In this document: positions 1 through 8,777 of the stretch, piece after piece | Position numbering within the stretch: the first letter of the stretch is position 1 | Layout of the letters: each line of letters begins with the position of its first letter | From: Paracoccus sp. (in: a-proteobacteria) | GTDB lineage: Bacteria > Pseudomonadota > Alphaproteobacteria > Rhodobacterales > Rhodobacteraceae | DNA length: 52,872 bases | Assembly (NCBI GenBank): GCA_030538705.1 | Contig: JAUNTL010000009.1 | Location: 1-52,872 of the forward strand | Reading direction: 5' to 3' | Notes under the pieces: model-generated | Seen by the model: the letters and a program-made list of their open reading frames with translations, nothing else | Told to the model about the DNA's origin: nothing | The model's database searches: none | Program-made: the position numbers and the translations under genes

Positions 1-165
1 CCGCCCCTCTTGGCCGTGCCGGCCAATTCACCCCGGGATATTTGCGGACAGAAGAATGCGCCCGCGCCCGGCAATGCCGGCGCTGTGAGGGTGCCGGCCG
101 GCCATGCGGGTCGGGGCTGCGTCACGCGCAGGGTCCGGCGGCCGGCCGCTGCCCTTGCGGCGGGG

Positions 166-1731
166 TCAGGTTGCGGGTCGGGTAAAGCCGCGGATCGTCA
201 TCAGCGCCTCATCCAGAGCCTGCCCCTCTTCATCCATCAGCGCGGCCTCGCGCAGACGCCGTATCCAGTCGGCGGCATCGGCGCGCCCGGTCAGGCTGTC
301 TGCGGCCGCCGTCACCCGGTCAAACTTGCTGATGCCGCGGCCATGCGTGTCGGAATAGCCCTTGATCAGCCGCCGGCAGCGGATCATCTCGACCGCCAGC
401 GCATAATCAGCCGCACGCAGCGACAGCGCACGCCCGAGCCAGAGGTTCAGGTGGTGCTGTTCCTGGGCATGACGAAGGCTGCGCAGGCGCCAGCCCCTCA
501 TGCCGCCCAGCAGATGCAGCAGGGCAAAGCCGATCATCCCGTCGCTGCGCAGCCGGCGGCCGTGGCCGAACAGCCGGTCAAGCCATTTCATCGCGCGCGC
601 GCTGCCCTGAATGCGCCGGCCCAGACCGGCGGGCATCATCCCGGCGATCTCTTCGGCGCGGGGATGCATGAACTCGGTCAGATGCATCAGATTGTCCCCG
701 GACACCCGCATCTCGTCGCGGATACGGCTCATGCGGGCGGGCCGGGTCTTGAGGTCGGCGACGCGGATCACATCGTCATAGGCCATGGCATTGGCGATAT
801 ATTTCGCCGCCTCGGCCGTCAGCAGCCAGTCCTGCGCGGCCTCGTCCCGGGCCAGAACCTCCTCCAGCCGGGCGAGATATTCCGCCCCGTAATCAAGATC
901 CTGAAAATCGACAACCTTGCGCAGACCGTGCCGGGCCATTGCCGCCACCGGCGCCGGCAGCGCCGCCACGCGCGCGGCCAGATCCTGCCAGCGGGCGCGC
1001 AGGGCGGCAGGGCCGGCGGGGCTGTCGGCGACCTGCCGCGCCGGGGCGTCATTATCGGGCGCAGCCGGCACAGAGGGGGCAGATGCCGCATCAAAGCCCG
1101 CGCCAAAGGCACGCAGGCTGGCCTCGACCCCCTTGCCGCCGGCGCGGATCGCATCCTCGAACGCCGCGCGCGGGAAGGGCAACGCCCCCGACCCCGCCAG
1201 CGCCCCGAAAAGCGAGGCCGAGATGACCGAGCCTTTGGCGATGGCCAGCCGGTCGAAATCGGCGGCGACAAGCTGGCGCGCGGCGATCTCGGCCGCGGCC
1301 ATGACCTCGTCCGAGGATGCGATCCCGTCGCCCGGCACCATCTTTTCGGACACCGCCAGCGCGCGATGCGTCGAGGCGATCAGCACGGTGCGGTCAGGCG
1401 TGACAAAGCCGCGCTGGATCGAGCGCCCGGCCTCCATCATCTCGGCCGCGATCATCACATCGACATCGCCGGCCGAAGGCGCCAGCGCAAAGACCGGCGC
1501 GGTGCCGCTGTCGGGTGCCATCTCGATATAATAGACCGTCGCCCCGGTGCGCTGTGCGACACCCGCCACGCTGGTCGCCTGCGCGACATAGCCGCCGCGC
1601 CGGGCCAGATCCTCGATCCAGCTGGTCAGCACGCCACCACCCTGCCCGCCGACGGCGAGGATCGCGACCTTGATGATCCGGTCCAGCCCGGGGTCGGCCG
1701 GCGCGGGCGAGAATGGCTGATGCAGCGTCAT
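166..1731 (-). CDS. iorB: Indolepyruvate ferredoxin oxidoreductase beta subunit (IorB family, with DUF6537-like C-terminus)
   Basis: This is the gamma/beta-type subunit of a 2-oxoacid:ferredoxin oxidoreductase, which with IorA oxidatively decarboxylates an aryl 2-oxoacid with CoA. The N-terminus carries the family nucleotide loop GGQGGG (residues 28-33), followed by the conserved region containing SVAGVAQRTGATVYY. From about residue 200 to 521 there is an extension of the type called DUF6537, mostly helical by eye. The protein is therefore longer than the roughly 200-residue archaeal IorB and is the proteobacterial form. The ATG overlaps the stop of iorA (ATGA), so the two are translationally coupled at the end of the leftward operon. 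I see no ferredoxin gene nearby. The substrate could be indolepyruvate, as named, or isatinate given the adjacent cyclase; this is inference. Confidence 0.88.
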   Translation of the reverse strand: MTLHQPFSPAPADPGLDRIIKVAILAVGGQGGGVLTSWIEDLARRGGYVAQATSVAGVAQRTGATVYYIEMAPDSGTAPVFALAPSAGDVDVMIAAEMMEAGRSIQRGFVTPDRTVLIASTHRALAVSEKMVPGDGIASSDEVMAAAEIAARQLVAADFDRLAIAKGSVISASLFGALAGSGALPFPRAAFEDAIRAGGKGVEASLRAFGAGFDAASAPSVPAAPDNDAPARQVADSPAGPAALRARWQDLAARVAALPAPVAAMARHGLRKVVDFQDLDYGAEYLARLEEVLARDEAAQDWLLTAEAAKYIANAMAYDDVIRVADLKTRPARMSRIRDEMRVSGDNLMHLTEFMHPRAEEIAGMMPAGLGRRIQGSARAMKWLDRLFGHGRRLRSDGMIGFALLHLLGGMRGWRLRSLRHAQEQHHLNLWLGRALSLRAADYALAVEMIRCRRLIKGYSDTHGRGISKFDRVTAAADSLTGRADAADWIRRLREAALMDEEGQALDEALMTIRGFTRPAT

Positions 1732-3875
1732 GGCCGGACCTCGAATGACAGACGGCGGGCGGCACGGCGGGACTGGAGCCAGGCGATAAGCCGGGCGCGC
1801 ATTCCGGCCAGCCGGCGCTCGGACCGGGTGGGGTTATGGATGACATCGGCGCGGTAGAATGACGGGCACAGAATCGCGGCATCCGCGACCTCGCCGCAAT
1901 TGCCACAGCCGACGCAACTGGTGTCGATCGCCGCCACGGGATCGTCGCGCAGGGGATCGTCCAGCCGCTTCAGCCCCAGCGAGGGGCAGCCCGACAGCCG
2001 GATACAGGCATGATCGCCGGTGCAGACATCCTCATCGACACCAAAGCGCGGCGCCTCGACGCGGCGGCCATCGCGGATCGCCTGCGCGCGCAGGGGCTTT
2101 TCGCGGCGCTGTTTGTTGAGCATGCATTCCGACGAGGCAACGATGACACGCGGGCCGGGCGCATCCGTTGTCAGCGCCTCAAGAAAGGTGTCGCGCATCC
2201 GGGCGACGTCATAGGTGCGGTCAATCTGGCGCACCCATTTGATGCCGATGCCCTTCAGCGCCCTGCTGATCGGGTTCTGCGTCGATTTCGTGCGGTTCTC
2301 GGCGCGCGAGGACATGACATCCTGCCCCCCCGTCGCGGCCGAGTAATAGTTATCGACGATCACCGCCACGCCGTCGGATTTGTTAAAGGCCATATTGCCA
2401 AAGCTGGAGGACAGCCCGTTATGCCAGAACCCGCCGTCACCGATAATGGCCACCGGGCGCCTTTCGCCGCCACCGTCAAAAGCGGCATTGGCCGCCGGGC
2501 CAAGACCGTAACCCATCGTCGCGCCGCCGATTTCAAACGGCGGCAGCGCGGCAAACAGGTGACAGCCGATATCTGCCGAGATCTGCAATTTTCCGGTCTC
2601 GCGCTGCGCCAGTTTCAGCGCAGCAAAGATCGGGCGCTCGGGGCAGCCGGTGCAGAACCCCGGCGGTCGGATCGGCACGGTGCGCGACAGATCGGGGATG
2701 GCGGCGCCTTCCGCGTTCGGGGCAAGAACCTGTGCGGGCAACATATCGGGCGCGGCCTCGCGCAGGAACTGCCCGATCGCATCCAGCATGACCTGCCCGG
2801 TATATTCGCCCGCCATCGGAAAGATGTCCTTGCCGCGCAGCCGCAGCCCGGAACCGGCGCGGTAAAGATATGCCGCAAGCTGCTGTTCGATGAACTCGGG
2901 CTGGCCCTCTTCGATCACCAGCACCTGATCCTTGCCCTTGCAGAAATCGGCGAACTCATCGGGCAACAGGGGATAGGTGACATTCAGCACATAAAGCGGG
3001 ATCTGCGAATTGCCGTGCAGATCGGCCAGCCCCAGCCGCTGAAGCGCGCGGATGGTGCTGTTATACATCCCGCCTTGCAAGACCAGACCGACGGGCGCCT
3101 CGGCGGGGCCGAACACCTCGTTCAGGCCCTTGGCGCGGATGAATGCCTCGGCGGCGGGGCGGCGCTTCTCGATCTTGTCGATCTCGTGGCGAAAGCTCAT
3201 CGGCGGCAGAACGACGCGGGCAAAATCGGATTGCGGATTGGACAATGCATCGCGCACCGACAGATCGGGGCGGCGGTTGTCGCGGGTGGGGAAGCTGCCG
3301 GTGACATGGCAGGCGCGAATGCGCACCATCAGCATGACCGGCGTGTTCGACGCCTCGGACAGCGCGAAACCATCGCCGACCGCGCCCACGATCGAGGGCA
3401 GGTTGGGGCGCGGATCGAGCAGCCAGAACTGCGATTTCATCGCGAAGGCATGGCTGCGCTCCTGCATGATGGACGAGCCTTCGCCGTAATCCTCGCCGAC
3501 GATGATCAGCGCGCCCCCGTTGACGCCCGATGACGCAAGGTTCGCCAGCGCGTCCGAGGCGACATTGACGCCGACCGATCCCTTGAAGGTCACCGCGCCG
3601 CGGATCGGATAATGAACCGAGGCCGCCAGCATGGCCGCCGCCGCCGCCTCGTTCGCATTGGCCTCGAAGCGCACGCCCAGTTCGGTCAGCAGATCCTCGG
3701 CATCCGCCAGCACATCCATCAGATGGCTGATCGGCGCGCCCTGATAGCCGCCGACATAGCCGACGCCATTTTCCAAAAGCGCCTTTGTGATCGCCAGAAT
3801 GCCCTCGCCGGTAAAGGTCTCGCCGGCGCCCAGCCGCAGATCCTCGATTTCGGCCTTGAATGATCGTTCCGCCAC
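1728..3875 (-). CDS. iorA: Indolepyruvate ferredoxin oxidoreductase alpha subunit (IorA family, ThDP enzyme with Fe-S tail)
   Basis: This is the thiamine-diphosphate subunit of a 2-oxoacid oxidoreductase. The N-terminal half is the pyrimidine-binding domain (YQGAPISHLMD region). The ThDP/Mg site is GDGGFWHNG around residues 479-487, followed by VDN. The C-terminal ferredoxin-like domain has Cys618, 624 and 630 and Cys654, 657, 660 and 670. The first cluster motif is CxxxxxCxxxxxC, not the CxxCxxC of archaeal IorA, a variant I associate with proteobacterial members. The start is GTG at 3875 with AAAGGAGA at 3881-3888 in ideal spacing. It lies 54 bases after marR and overlaps iorB. Known members make arylacetyl-CoA from arylpyruvate. 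Here the neighbouring isatin-hydrolase-like gene makes 2-aminophenylglyoxylate an alternative substrate, by inference. Confidence 0.9.
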   Translation of the reverse strand: MAERSFKAEIEDLRLGAGETFTGEGILAITKALLENGVGYVGGYQGAPISHLMDVLADAEDLLTELGVRFEANANEAAAAAMLAASVHYPIRGAVTFKGSVGVNVASDALANLASSGVNGGALIIVGEDYGEGSSIMQERSHAFAMKSQFWLLDPRPNLPSIVGAVGDGFALSEASNTPVMLMVRIRACHVTGSFPTRDNRRPDLSVRDALSNPQSDFARVVLPPMSFRHEIDKIEKRRPAAEAFIRAKGLNEVFGPAEAPVGLVLQGGMYNSTIRALQRLGLADLHGNSQIPLYVLNVTYPLLPDEFADFCKGKDQVLVIEEGQPEFIEQQLAAYLYRAGSGLRLRGKDIFPMAGEYTGQVMLDAIGQFLREAAPDMLPAQVLAPNAEGAAIPDLSRTVPIRPPGFCTGCPERPIFAALKLAQRETGKLQISADIGCHLFAALPPFEIGGATMGYGLGPAANAAFDGGGERRPVAIIGDGGFWHNGLSSSFGNMAFNKSDGVAVIVDNYYSAATGGQDVMSSRAENRTKSTQNPISRALKGIGIKWVRQIDRTYDVARMRDTFLEALTTDAPGPRVIVASSECMLNKQRREKPLRAQAIRDGRRVEAPRFGVDEDVCTGDHACIRLSGCPSLGLKRLDDPLRDDPVAAIDTSCVGCGNCGEVADAAILCPSFYRADVIHNPTRSERRLAGMRARLIAWLQSRRAARRLSFEVRP

Positions 3876-3929
3876 AGCCTTCTCCTTTGCGCTGGCGCAT
3901 GAGATCAGGACCGGCCAGGCGGCGGGCGG

Positions 3930-4412
3930 TCAGATCTCGTGCTTGCGAATATTGCGCAGGATCTTTTGCAGCGTGGCGACAAAAGCCTGCTTTTCCTCGG
4001 CCGGGATACCCCGGAACATACGTGCCTCGCTGGCCGCCATATGGGGCCAGAGATCATGGAATGCCGCGCGCCCCGCAGTGGTCAGATGACAGCGCATCGC
4101 GCGGCTGTCACTGGGGTCACGCTCGCGCCGGACCAGACCATCCGCGACCAGTTGATCAAGCGCGCGTGACAAGGTCGATTGCTCGACCACGGCATAGATC
4201 GCCAACTCGCGGATCAGCGGGCCTTCGATCACCGACAGCACCGCGAGAACCCGCATCTTGGGCGTGGTCAGACCGGCCCCCGCCAGTTCCTCGCGCAGCG
4301 AGGCGTTATAGCGCCCCATGATGCGATTCATCAGATAGGGCGGGAAACTGGTCAGCCCGATCTCGCCCAGTCTTTGGGGCGCGGCGCTGTCCTGGATCGG
4401 GGTATCGGTCAT
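3930..4412 (-). CDS. MarR family transcriptional regulator (first)
   Basis: This is a winged-helix regulator of about 160 residues. The visible parts are the dimerisation helix, the HTH (IRELAIYAVVEQSTLSRALDQL), the wing (RRERDPSDSRAM) and a C-terminal helix. I prefer ATG 4412 (MTDTPIQ) because AAGAG sits 8 bases upstream; in-frame GTG 4421 and ATG 4418 are alternatives. It lies between the cyclase gene and iorA in the same direction, 54 bases before iorA and about 120 bases after the cyclase gene, so it is probably in their operon. A role as an aromatic-ligand-responsive repressor of this locus is inference. It could be one of the proteins that reads the shared 17-base element at 5386 and 17351. 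Confidence 0.85.
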   Translation of the reverse strand: MTDTPIQDSAAPQRLGEIGLTSFPPYLMNRIMGRYNASLREELAGAGLTTPKMRVLAVLSVIEGPLIRELAIYAVVEQSTLSRALDQLVADGLVRRERDPSDSRAMRCHLTTAGRAAFHDLWPHMAASEARMFRGIPAEEKQAFVATLQKILRNIRKHEI

Positions 4413-4534
4413 GGGCATCACTCTTGCTTGGCCGGAACTGCGCCCCCTATGGGCCAGCCTCCCGCGAATGCCAAGCCGGCAGGCCCGCGACCACAGCGCG
4501 CATCGCGCGCGCAGGCCCCGGACCGCCCCACCCC

Positions 4535-5326
4535 TCAGCCCCGCGCGACGAGCGCCAGCGCCCGGATCGGAGACCCGGTGCCGCCCTCGATCTTGAGCGG
4601 CGCGGCAATCAGGATCGCCCCTTTCGGCGGCAAACGATCAAGATTGGCAAGCGAGGCCAGTCCGAACATGTTACTTGCATGCAGCAGGTTATGGGCCGGG
4701 AATGGCGGGTCCATGCCGCCGGCCTGTCCGGCATCCGTGCCGATACACTGGCTGCCCCAGCCGGTGATGCCCTTTGCGATCAGATAGCGCATCGCCTCTG
4801 GCGTCGGGCCGGGGCTGTGGGGACCGGTTTCATCGGCATTGAGAAAGCGCGCCTCGTCATCGGCGCGGCGGTCCCAGTCGCTGCGCAGCACGACCCATTC
4901 GCCGGGACCGATCTCGCCATGGGCGGCCTCCCATGCGCGGATATGATCCCCGGTCAGCAGGAAATCGGGGTTTTCGGCCACTTCGGCGCTGAAATCCAGC
5001 ACGTTCAGCGGCCCTATCAGGCGCTGCACATCCAGCGTGTCGGTGGCGCCATCCGCATAATCGCGGCCGGTGATCCAGTGATGCGGGGCATCGAAATGGG
5101 TGCCGGAATGCTCGCCCAGTTCCAGCCAGTTCCACGCCCAGAACGGGCCGTTCTCGTCATATTGGCTGATCTTGTGAATGCGGACCGGCGGCGTATCAAC
5201 GGCAAGCTCCGGCGGCAGCTTGAGCAAGGGCGTCGCCGGGCCGAGCGTCCCGCTGAGATCGACGACCTCGACCCCGCCCGAGACAATGAGCCGCGCCAGC
5301 GCCGCCAGATGATCGCTTGCAGACAT
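4535..5326 (-). CDS. Cyclase family protein, isatin hydrolase / kynurenine formamidase-like (first copy)
   Basis: This is a metal-dependent amide hydrolase of the cyclase (kynurenine formamidase-like) fold. The metal-binding signature HxGTHxDxPxH is complete: His73, His77, Asp79, Pro81 and His83. Length (263 residues) is normal for isatin hydrolase or KynB-like proteins. It has a strong ribosome site, GGAGGG, 4 bases before ATG. The 81-base gap upstream holds a palindromic element shared with a second promoter in the window, so this gene likely has its own regulated promoter as well as read-through from the TRAP genes. With iorAB downstream and a dioxygenase operon opposite, I favour ring-opening of isatin to isatinate. 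Formamidase activity on N-formylkynurenine or another lactam is possible. A paralogue lies at 15807-16592. Confidence 0.8.
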   Translation of the reverse strand: MSASDHLAALARLIVSGGVEVVDLSGTLGPATPLLKLPPELAVDTPPVRIHKISQYDENGPFWAWNWLELGEHSGTHFDAPHHWITGRDYADGATDTLDVQRLIGPLNVLDFSAEVAENPDFLLTGDHIRAWEAAHGEIGPGEWVVLRSDWDRRADDEARFLNADETGPHSPGPTPEAMRYLIAKGITGWGSQCIGTDAGQAGGMDPPFPAHNLLHASNMFGLASLANLDRLPPKGAILIAAPLKIEGGTGSPIRALALVARG

Positions 5327-5407
5327 TATTCCCTCCTGTTGCGGCGCCCCTTGTGGCGGGCGCGCTCACGCATCACGTTACGCCATAAATATGCATTTGC
5401 AAGTATA
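5327..5407. promoter_or_regulatory. Promoter region of the first cyclase gene
   Basis: This short gap lies between the stop of the second MarR gene and the cyclase start. On the minus strand a weak -35 (TTGCAA) lies inside the shared element and a possible -10 (TAACGT) follows 16 bases later. GGAGGG precedes the start codon. Confidence 0.45.
5386..5402. promoter_or_regulatory. Probable MarR-type operator, copy A of an exact 17-base element
   Basis: The plus strand reads TAAATATGCATTTGCAA. Its exact reverse complement recurs at 17351-17367 in front of the opine-dehydrogenase operon. Both copies are AT-rich islands in DNA of much higher GC, and both overlap candidate promoter elements. The copy at 17351 extends to a 20-base imperfect inverted repeat. 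Two MarR genes flank this copy, so binding by one of them is the obvious inference. Confidence 0.7.
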
Positions 5408-5926
5408 TTATTGCGCCGCCCCCGCCACCATCCGCCGCCACCAGCCGCGGCGGATGGCGGCGGTGATATCGCGGCTGGCGCTGCGGATCAGCTTGGACAA
5501 CAGCGCCTTGAGACGCTGCCCCTCGGACGGGGTCAGATGCTCGGCCAGAAAGGCGGCCTCCTGCGCGCGGGCGCGCGCGATCAGACCCGCGGCGATGGCC
5601 GCGCCTTCGGGGGCCAGCCAGACATGAACCTTGCGCCGGTCACCGCCCGCACGGCGCCGGGTGACAAAGCCGCGCCGCTCCATCCGCTCGATCACGCGGG
5701 TCAGGCGCGACTGTTCCATCTGCGCCAGCCGGGCCAGTTCGGTCACCATCTGGCCGTCATTATCCGACAAACAGGCCATGACCCGCCATTCCGCAACGGC
5801 GATGCCCGCGGCCATGACCTGCTGATGAAACGGATGGCTCGCCAGCCCGCTGGAGGTTGCCAGCAGAAATTGCAGGTAATCGTCCAGAAACGGCGCATCC
5901 TGCGCGACATCAGCCAGATCTGTCAT
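5408..5926 (-). CDS. MarR family transcriptional regulator (second)
   Basis: This is a 172-residue winged-helix protein. The recognition helix region is LARLAQMEQSRLTRVIERM and the wing is TRRRAGGDRRKVHVWL, both typical of MarR. GGGAGG lies upstream of ATG, and the gene begins 12 bases after the dctM stop, so it is cotranscribed with the TRAP genes. The shared 17-base element sits immediately beyond its 3' end. This makes it the best candidate for the regulator of the dioxygenase, cyclase and transporter genes, in the manner of MarR proteins that control auxin or aromatic-acid catabolism. Ligand and target are not shown by sequence. It differs clearly from the other two MarR proteins in the window (3930 and 27927). 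Confidence 0.87.
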   Translation of the reverse strand: MTDLADVAQDAPFLDDYLQFLLATSSGLASHPFHQQVMAAGIAVAEWRVMACLSDNDGQMVTELARLAQMEQSRLTRVIERMERRGFVTRRRAGGDRRKVHVWLAPEGAAIAAGLIARARAQEAAFLAEHLTPSEGQRLKALLSKLIRSASRDITAAIRRGWWRRMVAGAAQ

Positions 5927-5937
5927 CTCGGCCTCCC

Positions 5938-7224
5938 TTACATCGAATTCGGGATCACCAATGCCAGCGCCGGCACGAATATCAAGAGCAGCAGGCGCAG
6001 GATGTCCATGATGACAAAGGGACCGACACCGCGAAAGATCTGTCCGACGGGCACGTCACGGGCAACAACGCGCAGCACAAAGACATTCATCCCCATCGGC
6101 GGGGTGATATAGCTCAGCTCAATCGCGATGACGATAAAGATGCCGAACCAGATCGGATCAAACCCGGCCGCCGAAACGATCGGGAACAGCACCGGCACCA
6201 CCAGCATCATCATCGACAGGCTTTCCAGAAGCGCGCCAAGGATCAGCAGCAGCACCGAAAGCAGCAAGATCAGCGCCAGCGGCGACAGGTTCAGCGATGT
6301 CACCCCGGTGCGGATATCCGCCGACAGGCCCGAAAGATTGACATAGTTCATGAAATAAAGCGCGCCCATCAGGATAAAGAACATCGCCGCCGTGGTCTTG
6401 CCCGTCTCGAACAGCGTGGCGAATGTGGCGCGCAATGTCAGCTTGCCGCGCAGCACGGTCAGCAAGAGCGCGCCCGCCGCCCCCATCCCCGCGGCCTCGG
6501 TCACGGTGAACACGCCCATATAGATGCCACCCAGAACAAAGACGAACAGCAACAGCGCCGGAAAGACCCCGCCAAGCGCGCGGATACGGTCGCGCAACGG
6601 CAGCCGCGGCAGGGTCGAGATCTGTTCCGGCCGCCACCACAGCGACAGCCGCACCGCCAGCATGTAACCGATCACCCCGACCAGTCCGGGCAGGATACCC
6701 GCCAGAAACAGCTTGCCGATATCCTGCCGCGTCAGGATGCCATAGATCACCAGAATGACCGAAGGCGGGATGATGATCCCCAGCGTGCCGCCGGCGGCGA
6801 TGCTGCCAGTGGCCAGCGTATCGGAATAGCCGTGCCGGCGCATGGCCGGCAGCGCGATCTTGCCCATCGTCGCCGCTGTCGCCAGAGACGACCCGCAGAC
6901 CGAGCCAAAGCCCCCGCAGGCGACAATCGTGGCCATGGCCAGCCCGCCCTTGCGGTGACGCAGCCAGGCATGGGCGGCGTCATAGATCTCGTCCGCGACA
7001 CCGGACTGGACGATGAAATTCCCCATCAGCAGAAACAGCGGCACCACCGACAGCGAATAGGTCTGCGCGGTATCGAAAAAGATCTGCCCGAGCATCGCCA
7101 GCGCGGGCGATATGCCGACGATGCTGGCCACCCCGACAAGGCCGACAAGGACCAGCGAAAAGCCGATCGGGATGCCGAAAAACAGCAACGCGAAAAGGAT
7201 CAACATTCCAATCGGCCAGTCCAT
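5938..7224 (-). CDS. dctM: TRAP transporter large permease (DctM/TRAP-T 12-TM subunit)
   Basis: This is the large membrane subunit that catalyses Na+-driven uptake in a tripartite ATP-independent periplasmic transporter. Its 428 residues form about 12 hydrophobic segments with the family landmarks (GGFGSVCGSSLATAATM, GGTLGIIIPPSV, ITPPMGMNVFVL). AGGAG precedes the start. It is third in dctPQM order, with a 54-base gap after dctQ. The substrate is most likely an organic or aromatic acid, given the surrounding catabolic genes. Nothing in the permease itself specifies it. Confidence 0.93.
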   Translation of the reverse strand: MDWPIGMLILFALLFFGIPIGFSLVLVGLVGVASIVGISPALAMLGQIFFDTAQTYSLSVVPLFLLMGNFIVQSGVADEIYDAAHAWLRHRKGGLAMATIVACGGFGSVCGSSLATAATMGKIALPAMRRHGYSDTLATGSIAAGGTLGIIIPPSVILVIYGILTRQDIGKLFLAGILPGLVGVIGYMLAVRLSLWWRPEQISTLPRLPLRDRIRALGGVFPALLLFVFVLGGIYMGVFTVTEAAGMGAAGALLLTVLRGKLTLRATFATLFETGKTTAAMFFILMGALYFMNYVNLSGLSADIRTGVTSLNLSPLALILLLSVLLLILGALLESLSMMMLVVPVLFPIVSAAGFDPIWFGIFIVIAIELSYITPPMGMNVFVLRVVARDVPVGQIFRGVGPFVIMDILRLLLLIFVPALALVIPNSM

Positions 7225-7278
7225 GCCTGCTCCTGACTGTGTAAGATCGGGGTGAAATGACGGGCCGTCCGGCCCGGA

Positions 7279-7758
7279 TCAGTTGCCGCGCGGCACGCGT
7301 GCCAGCGCCATGACCAGAACCACCACGCCCGAGACGATGCAGATCACCGAGGCCGCCCATGCCACCGGCCCCTGCGGGATCTTGAGAAACAGCGTCACCT
7401 GCCCGTAACCGGCGATGCGCGCGCCATAAAGCCACAGCTGCCAGCCGCCGATCAGCAGCGCGATCCCCGACAGCGCGCGGGCCAGAAACAGCTGCAATGC
7501 CAGCAAATCCCGGCCGAAACTCTGGGTGAACAGATCGGCGGTGACATGGCCATCATCCAGCGTGATGGCCGGCAGGCCGGCAAAGACCACGCCCATGACC
7601 AGAAGCTCGGTCAGTTCCTTGCCGCCCGACAGCGGGCTTGCGAACAGATAGCGGCCGACGACATCGACGACCGTCACGGCGGTGAGGGCCAGCAAAAGCA
7701 GGCCCAGCACCAGTGCCGTGACGAGACGCGCGCATGCGCGCAGGCGCTCGATCGTCAT
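7279..7758 (-). CDS. dctQ: TRAP transporter small permease (DctQ)
   Basis: This is a 159-residue membrane protein with four hydrophobic segments, the usual size of the DctQ component that pairs with DctM. The segment VVDVVGRYLFASPLSGGKELTELL matches the family's conserved region between helices one and two. Its ATG overlaps the dctP stop (ATGA), so translation is coupled to the binding protein. Confidence 0.9.
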   Translation of the reverse strand: MTIERLRACARLVTALVLGLLLLALTAVTVVDVVGRYLFASPLSGGKELTELLVMGVVFAGLPAITLDDGHVTADLFTQSFGRDLLALQLFLARALSGIALLIGGWQLWLYGARIAGYGQVTLFLKIPQGPVAWAASVICIVSGVVVLVMALARVPRGN

Positions 7759-8777
7759 TGGCCGGATCCGGCCTTTTCGATCTCGGCACGGAAGGCGTCG
7801 AGGATGGTGTCGAAATCCACGCCCTTGCCGGCGTATTTTTCGCGCACAGAGGCATAAATGCCATCGGCCGCGGCCTGCACTGCCGCCAGGTCATCGCCCT
7901 CGGCGGCGGTAAAGCTGACCTTGCCCTCCAGCACCTCGCGGCCCCCGGCATCGGCAGCATCCCATGCCTTGCCGGCCATGCGGACCAGAGCCTCGCCCGA
8001 AACGCTGTCAATCGCGGCGCGGTCGGCCTCGGACAGGCTGTCAAACTTGGCCTGATTCATGATCATGAAGAACGAGACGTTATACATCCCGCCCTCGACC
8101 GTCAGCGCGTGCTTGACCGTGTCGTCAAGGTTGAAGAAGGGCACCGATTCATCGGGAAAGACGATCCCGTCCGCGACACCGTTATGCAGCAGCTCATAGC
8201 TTTCGGATGACGGCGCCTGCACCGAGACCATGCCAAGCCCCTGCACCAGCTTGTCCGTCACCTCGCTGGCGACGCGGATCTTGGCGCCGGCAAGCCCCGA
8301 GACCGGGCTGACCTCGCGCGAGGTGGTGAACAGATGGCCCGGCCCATGACCGAACAGCGCCAGAACCTTGACGCCCGCATGTTCGTTCTGCGCGGCAAGA
8401 TGCTCTTGCCAGATGCGCCAGAAGGCGACGGAGTTGGCCTCTGAGCTGGGGGTGAGAAAGGGCAGTTCCTGCATTTCGGTCAGCACAAAGCGGCCGGGCG
8501 TATAGCCATGGGCGGAAAACGCGACATCGGCCGCGCCCGAGGCGACCAGATCGTAATGCGCCGGCGGCGGCCCCAGCGGCGCGTCAAGCAGTTGCACCGC
8601 GACACGCCCCTCGGTCGCCTCGGCGACCTGTTCGGCCCAGGGCAGCATGATGTCCCTGACCACCGGATGCGAGACCGGCAGCCAGTTCGAGACGCGCAGG
8701 GTCACCTCCTGCGACAGCGCGGGAAGGGCGGTAAGGGCGATGGCGGTCGAAAGCGCCAGGGTCGAGAAGAGTTTCAT
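7755..8777 (-). CDS. dctP: TRAP transporter solute-binding protein (DctP)
   Basis: This is the periplasmic receptor of the first TRAP system, 340 residues. It has an N-terminal Sec signal peptide (MKLFSTLALSTAIALTALPALS, predicted cleavage near residue 22). The family arginine that clamps the substrate carboxylate is seen in GAKIRVASEV. The protein belongs to the DctP family of organic-acid receptors. It is first in the leftward operon, whose promoter region is shared divergently with the dioxygenase operon. Placement suggests it brings in the compound attacked by the dioxygenase, for example indole-3-acetate or a related arylacetate; this is inference. Confidence 0.92.
   Translation of the reverse strand: MKLFSTLALSTAIALTALPALSQEVTLRVSNWLPVSHPVVRDIMLPWAEQVAEATEGRVAVQLLDAPLGPPPAHYDLVASGAADVAFSAHGYTPGRFVLTEMQELPFLTPSSEANSVAFWRIWQEHLAAQNEHAGVKVLALFGHGPGHLFTTSREVSPVSGLAGAKIRVASEVTDKLVQGLGMVSVQAPSSESYELLHNGVADGIVFPDESVPFFNLDDTVKHALTVEGGMYNVSFFMIMNQAKFDSLSEADRAAIDSVSGEALVRMAGKAWDAADAGGREVLEGKVSFTAAEGDDLAAVQAAADGIYASVREKYAGKGVDFDTILDAFRAEIEKAGSGQ

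Noticed and set aside
1-165. Terminator for the ior operon
   Set aside because: Several short GCCGGC-type stems are present, but none is followed by a T-run on the minus strand. I see no gene or clear signal in these first 165 bases.
10-1857. Long plus-strand open frame of about 600 codons opposite iorB and iorA
   Set aside because: It reads as Arg/Pro/Gly/His-rich sequence with no domain, and the opposite strand carries well-conserved enzymes. Such frames are common in GC-rich DNA.
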